Positions 53,370 to 64,000 of a stretch of DNA of 64,000 bases are shown one piece after another. This stretch comes from Riemerella anatipestifer (GTDB lineage: Bacteria; Bacteroidota; Bacteroidia; Flavobacteriales; Weeksellaceae). How positions within the stretch are numbered: position 1 is the first letter of the stretch; every line of letters starts with the position of its first letter. The translations under genes and the position numbers were made by a program. Below the pieces are notes generated by a model. That model was not told the origin of the DNA, did not search any database, and saw only the letters and a list, made by a program, of their open reading frames with translations. The stretch is taken from positions 362,208 to 426,207 of the forward strand of contig NZ_QXHU01000001.1 of NCBI RefSeq assembly GCF_009663465.1, in the 5' to 3' direction.

Positions 53370-53942
53370 ATGAAGAAAATAGCATTATTATTCGTTATGG
53401 CAGGAGGGCTACTTACGGCTCAAACCAAAAATCTAAAAGTAGACAAAGCCAATATCAACTGGTGGGGTTACAAAGTTATGAAATCTGAAGCCTCCTCTCA
53501 CAATGGGACATTAGATTTAAAAAACGGTACTGTAGTATTAAAGAAAAACCAACTTGCAGGAGGTACCTTTGTTTTGGATATGACGAGCATCAACGCTACC
53601 GACCTCACAGGAGAACGCCAAACCAAACTGAATGACCACCTTAAAAATGGAGATTTTTTTGAAGTAGAAAAATATCCTACGGGGAGTTTTAAAATCACTT
53701 CTCTTAAAAAGACAGGAAAGGCAGATTACAACTACCTTGTTACGGGAGCACTTACCGTAAAGGGCAAAACCAATACCGTAACTTTCCCTGCAAAGGTAAG
53801 CGTAAACAAAGAGGGAGTTACCTTAACTTCGGATAAGTTCTCTATTGATAGACAAAAGTGGGATATAGCTTACCAATCTTCTATGAAAGATGTAGTCATC
53901 AAAGACAATATGGATTTGCAAGTAAGTTTTACTGCTAAGTAA
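53370..53942 (+). CDS. YceI-family periplasmic protein
   Basis: A 190-residue exported protein with signal peptide ending LLTAQ near residue 18. The lipocalin-like YceI domain shows VDKANINWWGYKVM at its start, GGTFVLDMTSINATDLTG, DHLKNGDFFEVEKYPTGSF and GALTVKGKTNTVTFPA. Family members bind polyisoprenoids or amides; the ligand here is unknown. Monocistronic by promoter and terminator. Confidence 0.9.
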   Translation: MKKIALLFVMAGGLLTAQTKNLKVDKANINWWGYKVMKSEASSHNGTLDLKNGTVVLKKNQLAGGTFVLDMTSINATDLTGERQTKLNDHLKNGDFFEVEKYPTGSFKITSLKKTGKADYNYLVTGALTVKGKTNTVTFPAKVSVNKEGVTLTSDKFSIDRQKWDIAYQSSMKDVVIKDNMDLQVSFTAK

Positions 53943-54047
53943 ATCTATTTAAATTTCACTTAATTTAACAGCCAAACTCTTGGATTTTGTCTATAATATA
54001 AATTGTATAGACAATATTTAAAATAAAAAATAGTTCTCAATAATCAC

Positions 54048-54082
54048 AAAAAGAGGATATTCAAATGAATATCCTCTTTTTT
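54048..54082. terminator. bidirectional terminator between the YceI and helicase genes
   Basis: AAAAAGAGGATATTC and GAATATCCTCTTTTTT pair over about 15 bp around a 4-base loop. It serves the convergent genes ending at 53942 and 54099. Confidence 0.88.
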
Positions 54083-54098
54083 GATATATATTTTTTTC

Positions 54099-55763
54099 TT
54101 AGTTGGCTACTTCGGCTCTCATTTCTTTACCTTTAAATTTCATAGAAGATATATTGTTAAGAATTTCGTTTTTGAATGATTTTTCTACTTCAAAGAATGT
54201 GAATTTATCTAATATTTCAATATCTCCAATATCTGCTCTCTTTCTAGATTTTTTAGTCGATTTGTTAATAATGTCTAACATATCTACTTTCTTTAATTGA
54301 TCTCTTTTTCCCAAATTGAAGAAAAACCTCACCATATCAGAGTTAGACTTTTTGCCTTTTCTTCCTCCTCTATCTCTACTTCTTTCTCCCTTATCTCGTC
54401 TTCCCTCTCTACGACTTTCCTTAATATCCCCTTCTTTTTTCAGTTTTTGGTCAGATAAGTCATTTCTATTTTTATAATACAATGCTAAATCTCTCAACTG
54501 AAACTGTAACAACTGATGCACCAACTCTTCTTTTGAAAATTGCGATAAATCTGGAATTAGACTATCATCGAAATCAAAATATGTTTCGTGTTCTGTAAAC
54601 AAATGCTCAAATACTCCCGCTACTTGAGCTTTGATAATATCTTCTCCTTTAGGGATTGCCTTTTCTTTAAGTTCTATTTGAGTTTGAACTTTGATATGTT
54701 TCAATTTTCTCGTTTCTTCAGGCTTTATAAGAGCCATAGAAATCCCATCTTTCCCAGCACGCCCTGTTCTACCACTTCTATGAACAAAAACTTCTGGGTC
54801 ATCAGGTAACGAATAATGAATTACGTGGGTAAGTGAATCCACATCTAACCCCCTAGCCGCCACATCTGTAGCTACTAAAATATCAATGTTTTTTAGCCTA
54901 AACTTCAGCATTACCGTATCTCTTTGTGCTTGAGACAAATCCCCATGCAAGGCATCAGCAGCATAGCCATTCTGCATTAGATAATCTGCAACCTCTTTAG
55001 CCTCCATTCTGGTGCGGCAGAAAATAATAGAATATTGATTAGGATTAGCATCTATAAGGCGCTTAAGTGCTTCTTTCTTCTGTCTATAATTTACCACATA
55101 ATATTCATGACTGATATTCTTCTTAACCGCATTGATAGACCCTACAGAAATACGATGAGGATTGGTAAGGTAGTTTTTAGAAATCCTTTCCACCTCTTTA
55201 TTCATCGTCGCTGAAAAAAGAAAAGTTTGTTTAGTTTCTGGGGTTTCGCTTAGAATGGTTTCCAAATCGTCTTTAAATCCCATAGAAAGCATTTCGTCTG
55301 CTTCGTCTAATACCAACCAATGGACACCCGAAAAATCTAATGCTTTTCTGTTAATTAAATCTATCACCCTACCAGGAGTCCCCACAATAATTTGTGGTTT
55401 ATCTCTAAGACTACGGATTTGGTCTGTAATACTACTACCTCCATAAACCGCCACCGACTTAATATTTGGCTGATATTTGGAATAATTTTTTATGTCTTTT
55501 GCTATTTGTAAGCAAAGCTCTCTAGTAGGACAAAGTACCAAAAGTTGGATTTTTCTACTAGTATCATCTATCATATCTAAGATAGGTAATGAAAACGCCG
55601 CAGTTTTCCCTGTTCCTGTTTGCGCTAGTGCTATCAGATCTCTAACATCTGATAAAATAAACGGGATACTCTGTTTTTGGATTTCCGTAGGAGTTTCAAA
55701 CCCCATTTCGCCAACAGCCTTAAGAATTTCAGGACTTAAATTGGACTCGCTAAATAAATTCAT
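54099..55763 (-). CDS. DEAD-box RNA helicase with DbpA-type RNA-binding domain
   Basis: A 554-residue cytoplasmic ATPase that remodels RNA. Helicase motifs in order: AQTGTGKTAA, PTREL, TPGR, DEAD, SAT, RGLDV and HRSGRTGRAG. A basic Arg/Lys/Gly linker (about 440-470) leads to a C-terminal RRM-like DbpA domain (MVRFFFNLGKRDQLK, IGDIEILDKFTFFEVE). In E. coli DbpA acts on 23S rRNA, so a ribosome-assembly role is likely but not shown. Confidence 0.93.
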   Translation of the reverse strand: MNLFSESNLSPEILKAVGEMGFETPTEIQKQSIPFILSDVRDLIALAQTGTGKTAAFSLPILDMIDDTSRKIQLLVLCPTRELCLQIAKDIKNYSKYQPNIKSVAVYGGSSITDQIRSLRDKPQIIVGTPGRVIDLINRKALDFSGVHWLVLDEADEMLSMGFKDDLETILSETPETKQTFLFSATMNKEVERISKNYLTNPHRISVGSINAVKKNISHEYYVVNYRQKKEALKRLIDANPNQYSIIFCRTRMEAKEVADYLMQNGYAADALHGDLSQAQRDTVMLKFRLKNIDILVATDVAARGLDVDSLTHVIHYSLPDDPEVFVHRSGRTGRAGKDGISMALIKPEETRKLKHIKVQTQIELKEKAIPKGEDIIKAQVAGVFEHLFTEHETYFDFDDSLIPDLSQFSKEELVHQLLQFQLRDLALYYKNRNDLSDQKLKKEGDIKESRREGRRDKGERSRDRGGRKGKKSNSDMVRFFFNLGKRDQLKKVDMLDIINKSTKKSRKRADIGDIEILDKFTFFEVEKSFKNEILNNISSMKFKGKEMRAEVAN

Positions 55764-55875
55764 TAAATATTATAAAATTTCTGCAAATATACGGATTTTT
55801 TATTTGATGTCTTTTCCCCAACCTCTTCAATAAAATGCCTATTTACAAAATAGTATAATATTAAAAACAAAACTA

Positions 55876-56370
55876 TTATATTAATCTATTGATACCTTTC
55901 GCTGTTTGTTTTCTTTGATAATCGTCTAACAATTCCCTTAATTTTCTAATAACTACAGGTGCTACATAAACTAAAAGAAGTCCTATAGCTCTTTTCTTCC
56001 AACTAGAATTGTTGAGATTTTTCTTAGCATAATTACTTACTGCTCCCACTACCCCTACTTTCAAAAAACCACTTACAACACTTTCTGCCAAACCATCATT
56101 CTTTAACGTTAAAAATGAAGAACCCGAATTTTTATTCAATACTTTATTTGTAATCTCTTTTACAATATTCCTTGTATTTACAGAAATCCCGTTACTACCA
56201 CTTTTATTCTTTCTCGCTTCTATAAACTTGTCCGTAAACCCTTTAGAAATGAAACTCAAGGATTCTTTAGGATTCTTAAAGGTAATTATTCTTTCTATAT
56301 CAGAAATTTCATTTTTTAACGAAGATTTTAGAGTTCTTAATTCAGAAAGACTTTTATATTTAGCCCCCAT
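55876..56370 (-). CDS. unknown basic protein of the YtxH/holin-family cluster
   Basis: A 164-residue protein. The N-terminal half is helical and charged (SLSELRTLKSSLKNEISDIER), the middle is Ser/Gly/Asn-rich, and one hydrophobic stretch (LLLVYVAPVVIRKL) lies near the C-terminus. It begins one base after the stop of the holin-family gene, so the two are co-transcribed. No family is recognised. Confidence 0.6.
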   Translation of the reverse strand: MGAKYKSLSELRTLKSSLKNEISDIERIITFKNPKESLSFISKGFTDKFIEARKNKSGSNGISVNTRNIVKEITNKVLNKNSGSSFLTLKNDGLAESVVSGFLKVGVVGAVSNYAKKNLNNSSWKKRAIGLLLVYVAPVVIRKLRELLDDYQRKQTAKGINRLI

Positions 56371-56371
56371 A

Positions 56372-56683
56372 TCATTTATTTATGAGTTTTATAATCACGT
56401 TAGCAATCCCTTCTTTTACAAAATTTTTAAATAATAAAAATATTATCATTAAAAGTAAATAAAATCCGGCAACAATCAGAAATCCATAGATTATATTTTG
56501 CATATAATAGCCCAATAATACAGCTAATCCTATACTAGAAAATATAATAAATAGTAAAAAGAATACACTTAAAAGAACTAAAAAAGCTATACCACCTACC
56601 TTAATAGATATTTTTTCGGCAGCTTCCATTTTTATTAAATCAAGTCTTTTTTGTGCGTAACTCTTAAAAAGGTTTATCATCAA
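56372..56683 (-). CDS. phage-holin-3_6-like membrane protein
   Basis: A 103-residue protein with two long membrane segments (about 30-52 and 60-88) after an amphipathic start (KSYAQKRLDLIKMEAAEK). This is the layout of the PF07332 holin-like family, which is widespread on bacterial chromosomes and usually unrelated to lysis. It lies with YtxH-type genes, as in other Bacteroidetes stress clusters. Confidence 0.7.
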   Translation of the reverse strand: MMINLFKSYAQKRLDLIKMEAAEKISIKVGGIAFLVLLSVFFLLFIIFSSIGLAVLLGYYMQNIIYGFLIVAGFYLLLMIIFLLFKNFVKEGIANVIIKLINK

Positions 56684-56710
56684 TATTATTTTTTTCGTCT
56701 AAATTTTATA

Positions 56711-56742
56711 AAAAAGGAACTATATTTCAAGTCCCTTTTTAT
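56711..56742 (-). terminator. terminator of the YtxH gene
   Basis: On the minus strand AAAAGGGACT pairs with AGTTCCTTTT (one wobble) and is followed by T and A/T-rich sequence. It separates the YtxH gene from the holin-family pair. Confidence 0.7.
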
Positions 56743-56749
56743 TTCTGTT

Positions 56750-57097
56750 TTACTTTAATCCATCTAGTTCAGATTCTACATCTTTAGCAACTTCGTTGGC
56801 TTTGTCTACCACCTGTCCTTTGTACTTATCATAAGTTTCTTTAACATTAGAAACTACCTTCTCTACATTAGATTTAGTCTTTTCTGATAAATCTTGGTAC
56901 TGATCTTTTACTTTTTCACAAGCTCTTCTGTACTCTCTTTCGGCTTGATCTTTTAAATCTTCAGCCTTTCTTTTGAGCTTTTTTCTTGTTCTTTTTCCTT
57001 CTTCTGGAGCGTAAAGCATTCCTAAAGCTACACCTACAGCAGCTCCAGCTAAAAGACCTACCAACACACTCACCGAGTTATTCCCTATTTTTGACAT
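56750..57097 (-). CDS. YtxH-domain general-stress protein
   Basis: A 115-residue protein. The start contains a glycine-rich hydrophobic helix (SVLVGLLAGAAVGVALGMLYAP, then EEGKRTRKKLKRKAED), the hallmark of YtxH proteins. A long amphipathic helix follows with KDQYQDLSEKTKSNVEKVV and VKETYDKYKGQVVDKANEV. It is probably anchored in the membrane and linked to envelope stress. Confidence 0.82.
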   Translation of the reverse strand: MSKIGNNSVSVLVGLLAGAAVGVALGMLYAPEEGKRTRKKLKRKAEDLKDQAEREYRRACEKVKDQYQDLSEKTKSNVEKVVSNVKETYDKYKGQVVDKANEVAKDVESELDGLK

Positions 57098-57173
57098 AAT
57101 AATTTATTTTTAAAGTTAGTAATTTAAATGATGTGATTATACTAACAATAATCATACCACTTTTATATTTGTT

Positions 57174-58559
57174 TTATTTATTCAAGTTGTCTTCTACTGC
57201 TTTCATTTCTTTCACTTTATCCTCTTTGCGTAAAGTTTGGTAAACGCCTCTTAACAAACTTACTATTTCGGGATTTTTAGGCTCCAAAGAATACCATTTT
57301 TCTAGATACGGAAGACCTTTAGCAAATCTATCTCTTCTATCTTGTAAGATTTTATTAAACTCATCCATTTTTTTTGCTTTTCTTGCTGCCTCTGCTCTCT
57401 CTATCACCTTACCATCATCGCCTAACATATAGATATTATAAAAAATCCCTTGAATAGCAGGAACATAATCAGGGTCTATTTCTAAAGCTCTTTTAAATGC
57501 ACCTTCTGCTTCATTTAGTTTAGCTTCATCTTTACTTAAAAGAACGCCTAAATTATACCAACTTACTTTATCATTAGGATTAGAAGCAACTACATTTTTT
57601 AAGTTATTGATAAACTCGTTAGTTTTTCCTGACTTATAATAAGCTGTACCTTGTAACTCTGATAATTTACTACTTTTTGGGAATTTTTTAATTCCTTTTT
57701 CTAATAAATTTAAAGCATCTGTATATTTTTCAGAATCAATGAGCAAAGCGGCATTAGTTTCATATAATTCTTGCTCTATACTTGGAGTTTGCTCTGTTCT
57801 AAAATCAGTATAATCCGAAGCCGAACCTAGTCTTTTCATCATTTCAAAACTATTCTTATCCAAAGTTTCGTCTTGACCAGATTTCTTATTTTTTGCCTTA
57901 TATACTGTTGTAACTCCTGTGTAACCACTCTTAATTAAATCGGAGTACACTTCTATAGCTTGGGACTTATCATTGGCAAGAGCATAATTTAACCCTGCAT
58001 AATACTGGTATAGTTTATCATCTGTTCCCGCCGCCTTTAAAAGGTTATAAACTTCCAAATATTTAGTAGCTGCCTTTGTGTGATCTTTCGCTTGATAAGC
58101 TCTATAGGCTTCATCTCCAGCTGTTTTTAACATTGGATTTATTAACTGTGGTAATTTATCTGATAGTTTAGAAGCATAAGAATCTTCTTTGAGTCCAGCT
58201 ATACCACTAGCATCAGCCGCTTCTTTCCCTACGAAATAAACTTTATTTTTTTCAGCATCTTTACCTGTGTAGATTTTAGACTTACCTAAATCTCCTATTT
58301 TACCTAGCCAAGCTGCTCCTTCTGTAGTTTTACCAGACTTGATAAGTGATACACCTTTGGAATAATAATATTGCTCTAACAGACTAGGTTCTACTAAATA
58401 TAACTTGTTACCAATGAGAACATCTGCCTTTGATAATTCTGCATTAGTAGTTGCAATATCACCTGACTCTATTGCTTTGAATGCGTTTTGAATTTCCTTT
58501 TTTTGTGAAAATGCTAGTGTTGTTGAAAACACAGCAATACTTAAAATAACTTTTTTCAT
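57174..58559 (-). CDS. exported tetratricopeptide-repeat protein
   Basis: A 461-residue protein with signal peptide ending TLAFSQ (residue 19). TPR helices are spread through it, clearest at about 165-215 (AYQAKDHTKAATKYLEVYN, YAGLNYALANDKSQAIEVY) and 285-375 (ALNLLEKGIKKFPKSSKL, WYNLGVLLSKDEAKLNEAE). It is probably a periplasmic scaffold. It lies 35 bases after gyrA on the same strand. Confidence 0.8.
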   Translation of the reverse strand: MKKVILSIAVFSTTLAFSQKKEIQNAFKAIESGDIATTNAELSKADVLIGNKLYLVEPSLLEQYYYSKGVSLIKSGKTTEGAAWLGKIGDLGKSKIYTGKDAEKNKVYFVGKEAADASGIAGLKEDSYASKLSDKLPQLINPMLKTAGDEAYRAYQAKDHTKAATKYLEVYNLLKAAGTDDKLYQYYAGLNYALANDKSQAIEVYSDLIKSGYTGVTTVYKAKNKKSGQDETLDKNSFEMMKRLGSASDYTDFRTEQTPSIEQELYETNAALLIDSEKYTDALNLLEKGIKKFPKSSKLSELQGTAYYKSGKTNEFINNLKNVVASNPNDKVSWYNLGVLLSKDEAKLNEAEGAFKRALEIDPDYVPAIQGIFYNIYMLGDDGKVIERAEAARKAKKMDEFNKILQDRRDRFAKGLPYLEKWYSLEPKNPEIVSLLRGVYQTLRKEDKVKEMKAVEDNLNK

Positions 58560-58594
58560 ACTATTTTAATATATTTATTATTTTATTTTGAATA

Positions 58595-61120
58595 CTATTC
58601 CTCTGAATTTCCTTCAGACGGATTTACAGTTTCATCATTAGATTCTTCCATGTCTTCGTCCTCTACATCTTTCTCTGCCTCCACTTTTGCTACGGCTGCT
58701 ATTTCATCACTATTTTTAAGATTAATTAGCCTTACACCTTGGGTATTTCTACCCATAACACGCATATTGTCCACCGACATTCTTATTGCAACTCCTGATT
58801 TATTGATAATCATTAAATCGTTACCATCTACTACTGATTGTATCGCAATAAGCTGACCTGTTTTTTCAGTAATATTAAGAGTAATTACACCTTTGCCTCC
58901 ACGGTTAGTAACACGATAGTCTTCTACTGCGGTTCTCTTACCATAGCCTTTTTCAGAAACTACCAAAACAGTTTCATTCTCTATATCGTTTACAACTATC
59001 ATACCAATTACCTCGTCGTTGTCTTCTAGAGAAATACCTCTTACCCCAATGGAAGTTCTACCTACCGCTCTCGCTTTCTCTTCTGGGAAACGGATACATT
59101 TACCATTTTTAGTAGCTATCATTATCTCGGAGTTGCCATTGGTAAGTCTTGCTCCTAGAAGCTGGTCATCTTCTCTAATTTCTATGGCGTGTATACCATT
59201 GGTTCTAGGCCTAGAGTAAGCCTCCAACGAAGTTTTCTTAATGGTTCCGTTTTTGGTAATCATTACCACATACATCTGCTTAACATACTCAGAATCCTTT
59301 AAATCATTGGTTCTAATGTAAGCCTTGATTTTATCATCAGGTTCTATATTGATTAAGTTCTGTATTGCTCTACCTTTAGCTGTTTTGGAGCCTTCAGGAA
59401 TTTCGAACACTCGCAGCCAGTAGCACTTACCTTTTTCCGTAAAGAATAGCATATACTGGTGATTGGTAGCAGAAACAATGTATTCTAAGAAGTCTTCGTC
59501 TCTTGTAGATGCCGCACGGTTGCCCACTCCACCTCTACTTTGAGTTTTGTATTCTGAAAGGAGAGTTCTCTTGATGTATCCAGCGTGAGAAATAGTAAGT
59601 ACCACTTCTTCATTAGGAATAAAGTCTTCTATGGACATTTCACCTCCAGAATAGTCTATTTCCGTTCTTCTTTCATCGCCATATTTTTCTTTAACTTCTA
59701 CCAATTCATCTTTAATGATTTGGTAGCGTCTAGCTTCGTTAGCAAGGATATCTTCCAAGTCGTTAATTAAATCCATAATAGCTTTGTACTCATCACGGAT
59801 TTTATCTAGCTCCATACCTGTAAGCCTAGCTAATCTTAAATCTAAGATGGCTTGAGCCTGTATGTCCGAAAGTTCAAACTCTGCAATCAACCCTTCTTTA
59901 GCAGCTTGTGGCGTTGCTGAATGTCTAATGATAGAAATTGCCTTATCTAAAGTATCTTGAGTTGCAATAACCTTCATAAAACCTTCTAAGATATGAGCTC
60001 TTTCTCTAGCTTTTTTAAGTTCATACTGAGTTCTACGAATTACAATTTCGTGGCGGTGCTCCACAAAGTGAACGATAATATCTTTTAGATTAAGCTGTTG
60101 TGGTCTGCCCTTTACTAAAGCAATATTATTGACACTAAACGATGTTTGTAACGCTGTGTACTTATATAATAGATTAAGGACTACATTAGGTATTGCGTCG
60201 TTTTTAAGTTCATAAACCACACGCATTCCTCTCCTATCAGACTCATCTCTAATCTCGTGAATACCTTGTATTTTATCCTCTTTTACCAACTCTGATGTTC
60301 TAGCTATCATTTCAGCTTTGTTCACCAAATAAGGAATTTCGGTAACGATAATGGCATTACGGTTTCCAATCTCTTCAAAAGCGACTTTAGCTCTTAATAC
60401 TATTCGCCCTCTTCCTGTATGGAACGCATCTCTAACTCCATCATAGCCATAGATAATTCCTCCCGTAGGAAAATCAGGAGCGATGATATATTTCATTAAC
60501 TCATCTATTTCTATCTCCTTATTATCTATATAGGCACAGATAGCATCTACCGATTCGGATAGGTTATGAGGCGCCATATTGGTTGCCATACCTACCGCAA
60601 TACCAGAAGTACCATTTACTAAAAGATTAGGTATTTTAGTAGGCAGTACTGTAGGCTCTTGCAAGCTATCATCAAAGTTATTTTGGAAATCAACTGTTTC
60701 TTTATCTAAGTCTGATAGAATTTCATCAGATATTTTTTTCAGCCTAGCTTCGGTATAACGCATAGCTGCTGGTGGGTCGCCATCCATAGAACCAAAGTTC
60801 CCCTGACCATCTACTTGCGGGTACCTTAAACTCCACGGTTGCGCCATACGCACCATAGCGTCATAAACAGAACTATCACCGTGTGGGTGATATTTACCCA
60901 AAACATCTCCTACAATTCTGGCGGATTTTAAATATTTTTTATTTGAAAAAACACCCAATCCATACATACCATATAAAACCCTACGGTGCACAGGTTTTAA
61001 TCCGTCCCTTACATCTGGCAAGGCACGAGATACAATAACGGACATCGAGTAGTCAATATAAGAGGACTTCATTTCGTCCACAATATTGATAGGTATCAAC
61101 CTTTCTCCTTCTTTATGCAT
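58595..61120 (-). CDS. gyrA: DNA gyrase subunit A
   Basis: A 841-residue breakage-reunion subunit. The catalytic tyrosine is Tyr122 (AMRYTEARL). The quinolone-resistance region reads [15 protein letters not shown] with Ser83 and Asp87, the residues of sensitive E. coli enzyme and in the same numbering. The C-terminal beta-pinwheel carries the GyrA-box QSRGGVG near 535, and the protein ends in an acidic tail. It is divergent from gyrB, with two small genes between them. Confidence 0.96.
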   Translation of the reverse strand: MHKEGERLIPINIVDEMKSSYIDYSMSVIVSRALPDVRDGLKPVHRRVLYGMYGLGVFSNKKYLKSARIVGDVLGKYHPHGDSSVYDAMVRMAQPWSLRYPQVDGQGNFGSMDGDPPAAMRYTEARLKKISDEILSDLDKETVDFQNNFDDSLQEPTVLPTKIPNLLVNGTSGIAVGMATNMAPHNLSESVDAICAYIDNKEIEIDELMKYIIAPDFPTGGIIYGYDGVRDAFHTGRGRIVLRAKVAFEEIGNRNAIIVTEIPYLVNKAEMIARTSELVKEDKIQGIHEIRDESDRRGMRVVYELKNDAIPNVVLNLLYKYTALQTSFSVNNIALVKGRPQQLNLKDIIVHFVEHRHEIVIRRTQYELKKARERAHILEGFMKVIATQDTLDKAISIIRHSATPQAAKEGLIAEFELSDIQAQAILDLRLARLTGMELDKIRDEYKAIMDLINDLEDILANEARRYQIIKDELVEVKEKYGDERRTEIDYSGGEMSIEDFIPNEEVVLTISHAGYIKRTLLSEYKTQSRGGVGNRAASTRDEDFLEYIVSATNHQYMLFFTEKGKCYWLRVFEIPEGSKTAKGRAIQNLINIEPDDKIKAYIRTNDLKDSEYVKQMYVVMITKNGTIKKTSLEAYSRPRTNGIHAIEIREDDQLLGARLTNGNSEIMIATKNGKCIRFPEEKARAVGRTSIGVRGISLEDNDEVIGMIVVNDIENETVLVVSEKGYGKRTAVEDYRVTNRGGKGVITLNITEKTGQLIAIQSVVDGNDLMIINKSGVAIRMSVDNMRVMGRNTQGVRLINLKNSDEIAAVAKVEAEKDVEDEDMEESNDETVNPSEGNSEE

Positions 61121-61245
61121 AAGTCTTTATTATTATACTAAATAAATTATTACTTCAATTTCACATCAAAATCAAAGGGCTAATTTACAAAAAAATACCG
61201 ATTTTTGCAGGATATTTTACTAATTTATTTATAACACACTTAGAA

Positions 61246-61560
61246 ATGAGTATATTAAGTTTAACATTCCATTGTGAACAAGGAAGCATATCAGAGTGGA
61301 AAACATACTTTAATAAAAGTATCATAAGCCATTACAAAAAGACCCAAAATTTAAAACACTATATCGCTTCCGAAGTAGAAACTGACAGACTACAAGAAGG
61401 AATTAATTTTAATTTTTTACTTGTTTTCGGAACCGCCGAAGACAGAACGAACTTTATTACAAATGAATTACCTAATATTACGATGGAAGTAGAAAAAATA
61501 TTCGGAGATAGAGTTTTAGTTTTTGCTACATTATTGAATCCCACTGCATCTAACATTTAA
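61246..61560 (+). CDS. DUF4286 protein
   Basis: A 104-residue cytoplasmic protein without signal peptide. SLTFHCEQGSISEWKTYF, VETDRLQEGINFNFLLVFG and a C-terminal LVFATLLNP fit DUF4286, a small flavobacterial family with a ferredoxin-like outline. Function unknown. It sits between gyrA (divergent) and the orphan lipoprotein. Confidence 0.7.
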   Translation: MSILSLTFHCEQGSISEWKTYFNKSIISHYKKTQNLKHYIASEVETDRLQEGINFNFLLVFGTAEDRTNFITNELPNITMEVEKIFGDRVLVFATLLNPTASNI

Positions 61561-61613
61561 GCCCTGTAAGAAATATAGTGTCTATCACAATTCAAAAAAG
61601 CATCTAAAAACAA

Positions 61614-62141
61614 ATGAAAAAATTAACTCTAGTAATCATTTTGATTTGTTGTTCAAATTGCTCAAAATACCAAAAGGAGAAAATAGATTTGGAAAATATA
61701 CAGCCAGAATATCTTGAAGAAAAAAAATCAGACACACTTACAGAACCAAATTATATAGCAATTTTTGATGAAAAAACTAAAAAAAAATCATTTTTGACAA
61801 AAAATGAAATGAAAATAGTTAATAAAAACTTAGAAAAATCTATCAATGAGTACAACCATCAATTAAAAATAAAATTAGCAAAATGGAATAGAGAAAATAG
61901 AAATATAAAATGGAATTTTGATAAAGAAAAAATTGACCTAAGGTATTATTTTAGGCAATATATAATATCAACAAATGAAGATGGAGATAAAATTATTAGA
62001 GTTTTCTGTTTTTGTTCTTATTCTGGTGATTGGGAAAATGAAATAATACATGTACACGATGGTGGAGATTGCTATTTGAACCTAAGAATAAATTTAACGA
62101 AAAATAAAACGGAATATTTTGGAATAAATGGATTGGCCTAA
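61614..62141 (+). CDS. orphan lipoprotein of unknown function
   Basis: A 175-residue lipoprotein with a short signal LTLVIILICCSNCS; Cys13, Cys14 or Cys17 could be lipidated. The rest is unusually rich in Lys, Asn and Ile, with a helical middle (KIVNKNLEKSINEYNHQLK) and a C-terminal beta part (KIIRVFCFCSYSGDWENEI, HVHDGGDCYLNLRINL). No family is recognised. Its composition resembles the orphan lipoproteins at 9405-11435 more than its core neighbours. Confidence 0.6.
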   Translation: MKKLTLVIILICCSNCSKYQKEKIDLENIQPEYLEEKKSDTLTEPNYIAIFDEKTKKKSFLTKNEMKIVNKNLEKSINEYNHQLKIKLAKWNRENRNIKWNFDKEKIDLRYYFRQYIISTNEDGDKIIRVFCFCSYSGDWENEIIHVHDGGDCYLNLRINLTKNKTEYFGINGLA

Positions 62142-62355
62142 TGTACACCGTAGCAAATATTTTTGCACCACTTTGCAAATCATTTGGAATAATACGAACA
62201 AAATTTCGGTTAGTACAGATTGTTCTCAAAAAATAATGTTAAATGTTAATAGATTACTGAAAAACATTAATTATTTTTACTCAATAAGAGAGGTTCTCAA
62301 ATAAACTTAACGAGGATTATCAAGAATTTTATTTTTATCTCTTTTTTAAAATTTG
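62142..62355. other. intergenic stretch with an imperfect inverted repeat
   Basis: GTACACCGTAGCAAAT just after the lipoprotein stop faces CGGTTAGTAC at 62206-62215. GCAAAT blocks inside are shared with the attC-like copies, but the rest does not align. Nothing else is seen before the gyrB promoter. Confidence 0.35.
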
Positions 62356-62363
62356 TACATTTG
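62356..62363 (+). promoter_or_regulatory. -7 promoter box of gyrB
   Basis: TACATTTG matches TAnnTTTG, 28 bases before the gyrB ATG. No TTG is seen at the -33 position. Confidence 0.5.
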
Positions 62364-62385
62364 TAATCTTTAAAAAAAATTATAA

Positions 62386-64000
<1,615 letters not shown>

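Noticed and set aside
56372-56683. Prophage holin and lysis cassette
   Set aside because: No other phage genes are present; the holin-3_6 family is common on chromosomes, and the neighbours are YtxH-type stress genes.

Overview
The window is AT-rich chromosomal DNA of a flavobacterium, most likely a Riemerella/Chryseobacterium-type member of the Weeksellaceae. The family call rests on several things seen here. Promoters fit the Bacteroidetes pattern (TTG, about 19 nt, TAnnTTTG). Several secreted proteins start with MKKLFLxGAxALFGAVNAQ-like signal peptides. The gene sets parA-parB-DUF5683-dapB-lepB-WbqC and thrS-infC-rpmI-rplT are present, and the protein repertoire includes DUF4476, DUF5683, DUF6438 and DUF4286. 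The species is inferred, not proven.

Layout. (1) 1-5500, minus strand: a his operon (hisG-D-C-B-H-A, continuing off the left edge) behind a classical attenuator whose leader peptide carries four His codons. Two of its genes are broken: hisG by a frameshift and hisC by one amber codon. (2) 5700-6935: a Spx/ArsC-like thioredoxin-fold protein and a CvfB-like S1 protein. (3) 6936-12800: an accessory region of decayed genes, orphan lipoproteins, a phosphoesterase and small unknown proteins. Three large imperfect palindromes (two of 194 bp, one degenerate) separate the genes in the manner of integron cassettes without an integrase. (4) 12817-18793: purL-purC-purF. (5) 18974-23524: a small acidic protein, 3-hydroxyacyl-CoA dehydrogenase, and thrS-infC-rpmI-rplT, with infC probably starting at AUA. 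(6) 23676-31142, plus strand: a complete trp operon behind its own Trp-codon attenuator, with a DNA glycosylase gene (tag) and a small membrane protein gene embedded in it. (7) 31780-36699, minus strand: two tandem outer-membrane barrels, a deoxynucleoside kinase, a secreted unknown, glutaminyl cyclotransferase and holA. (8) 36704-49110, plus strand: HsdR-N-like protein, ftsK, LolA-like, DUF4476, LptF/G permease, TonB-like, parAB, DUF5683, dapB, lepB and WbqC. A candidate parS lies inside lepB, and an inverted pair of DnaA boxes lies just before parA. (9) 49167-53942: a subtilase, a sigma factor/membrane protein/surface protein unit with a recognisable ECF-type promoter, and YceI. (10) 54099-64000: a DbpA-like helicase, a small envelope-stress cluster (YtxH, holin-family), a TPR protein, gyrA (minus), DUF4286, an orphan lipoprotein, and gyrB (plus, cut by the right edge).

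How it fits together: the window is mostly core biosynthesis (His, purine, Trp, Lys), chromosome maintenance (FtsK, ParAB, gyrase, HolA) and envelope biogenesis. Two amino-acid operons share the same regulatory design: a short peptide rich in the cognate codon, with sequence near its 3' end that can pair with part of the terminator. The least ordinary stretch is 6936-12800, where single-gene units in one orientation alternate with attC-like palindromes next to decaying relatives. All coordinates and motif calls come from reading the sequence; no database search was run.
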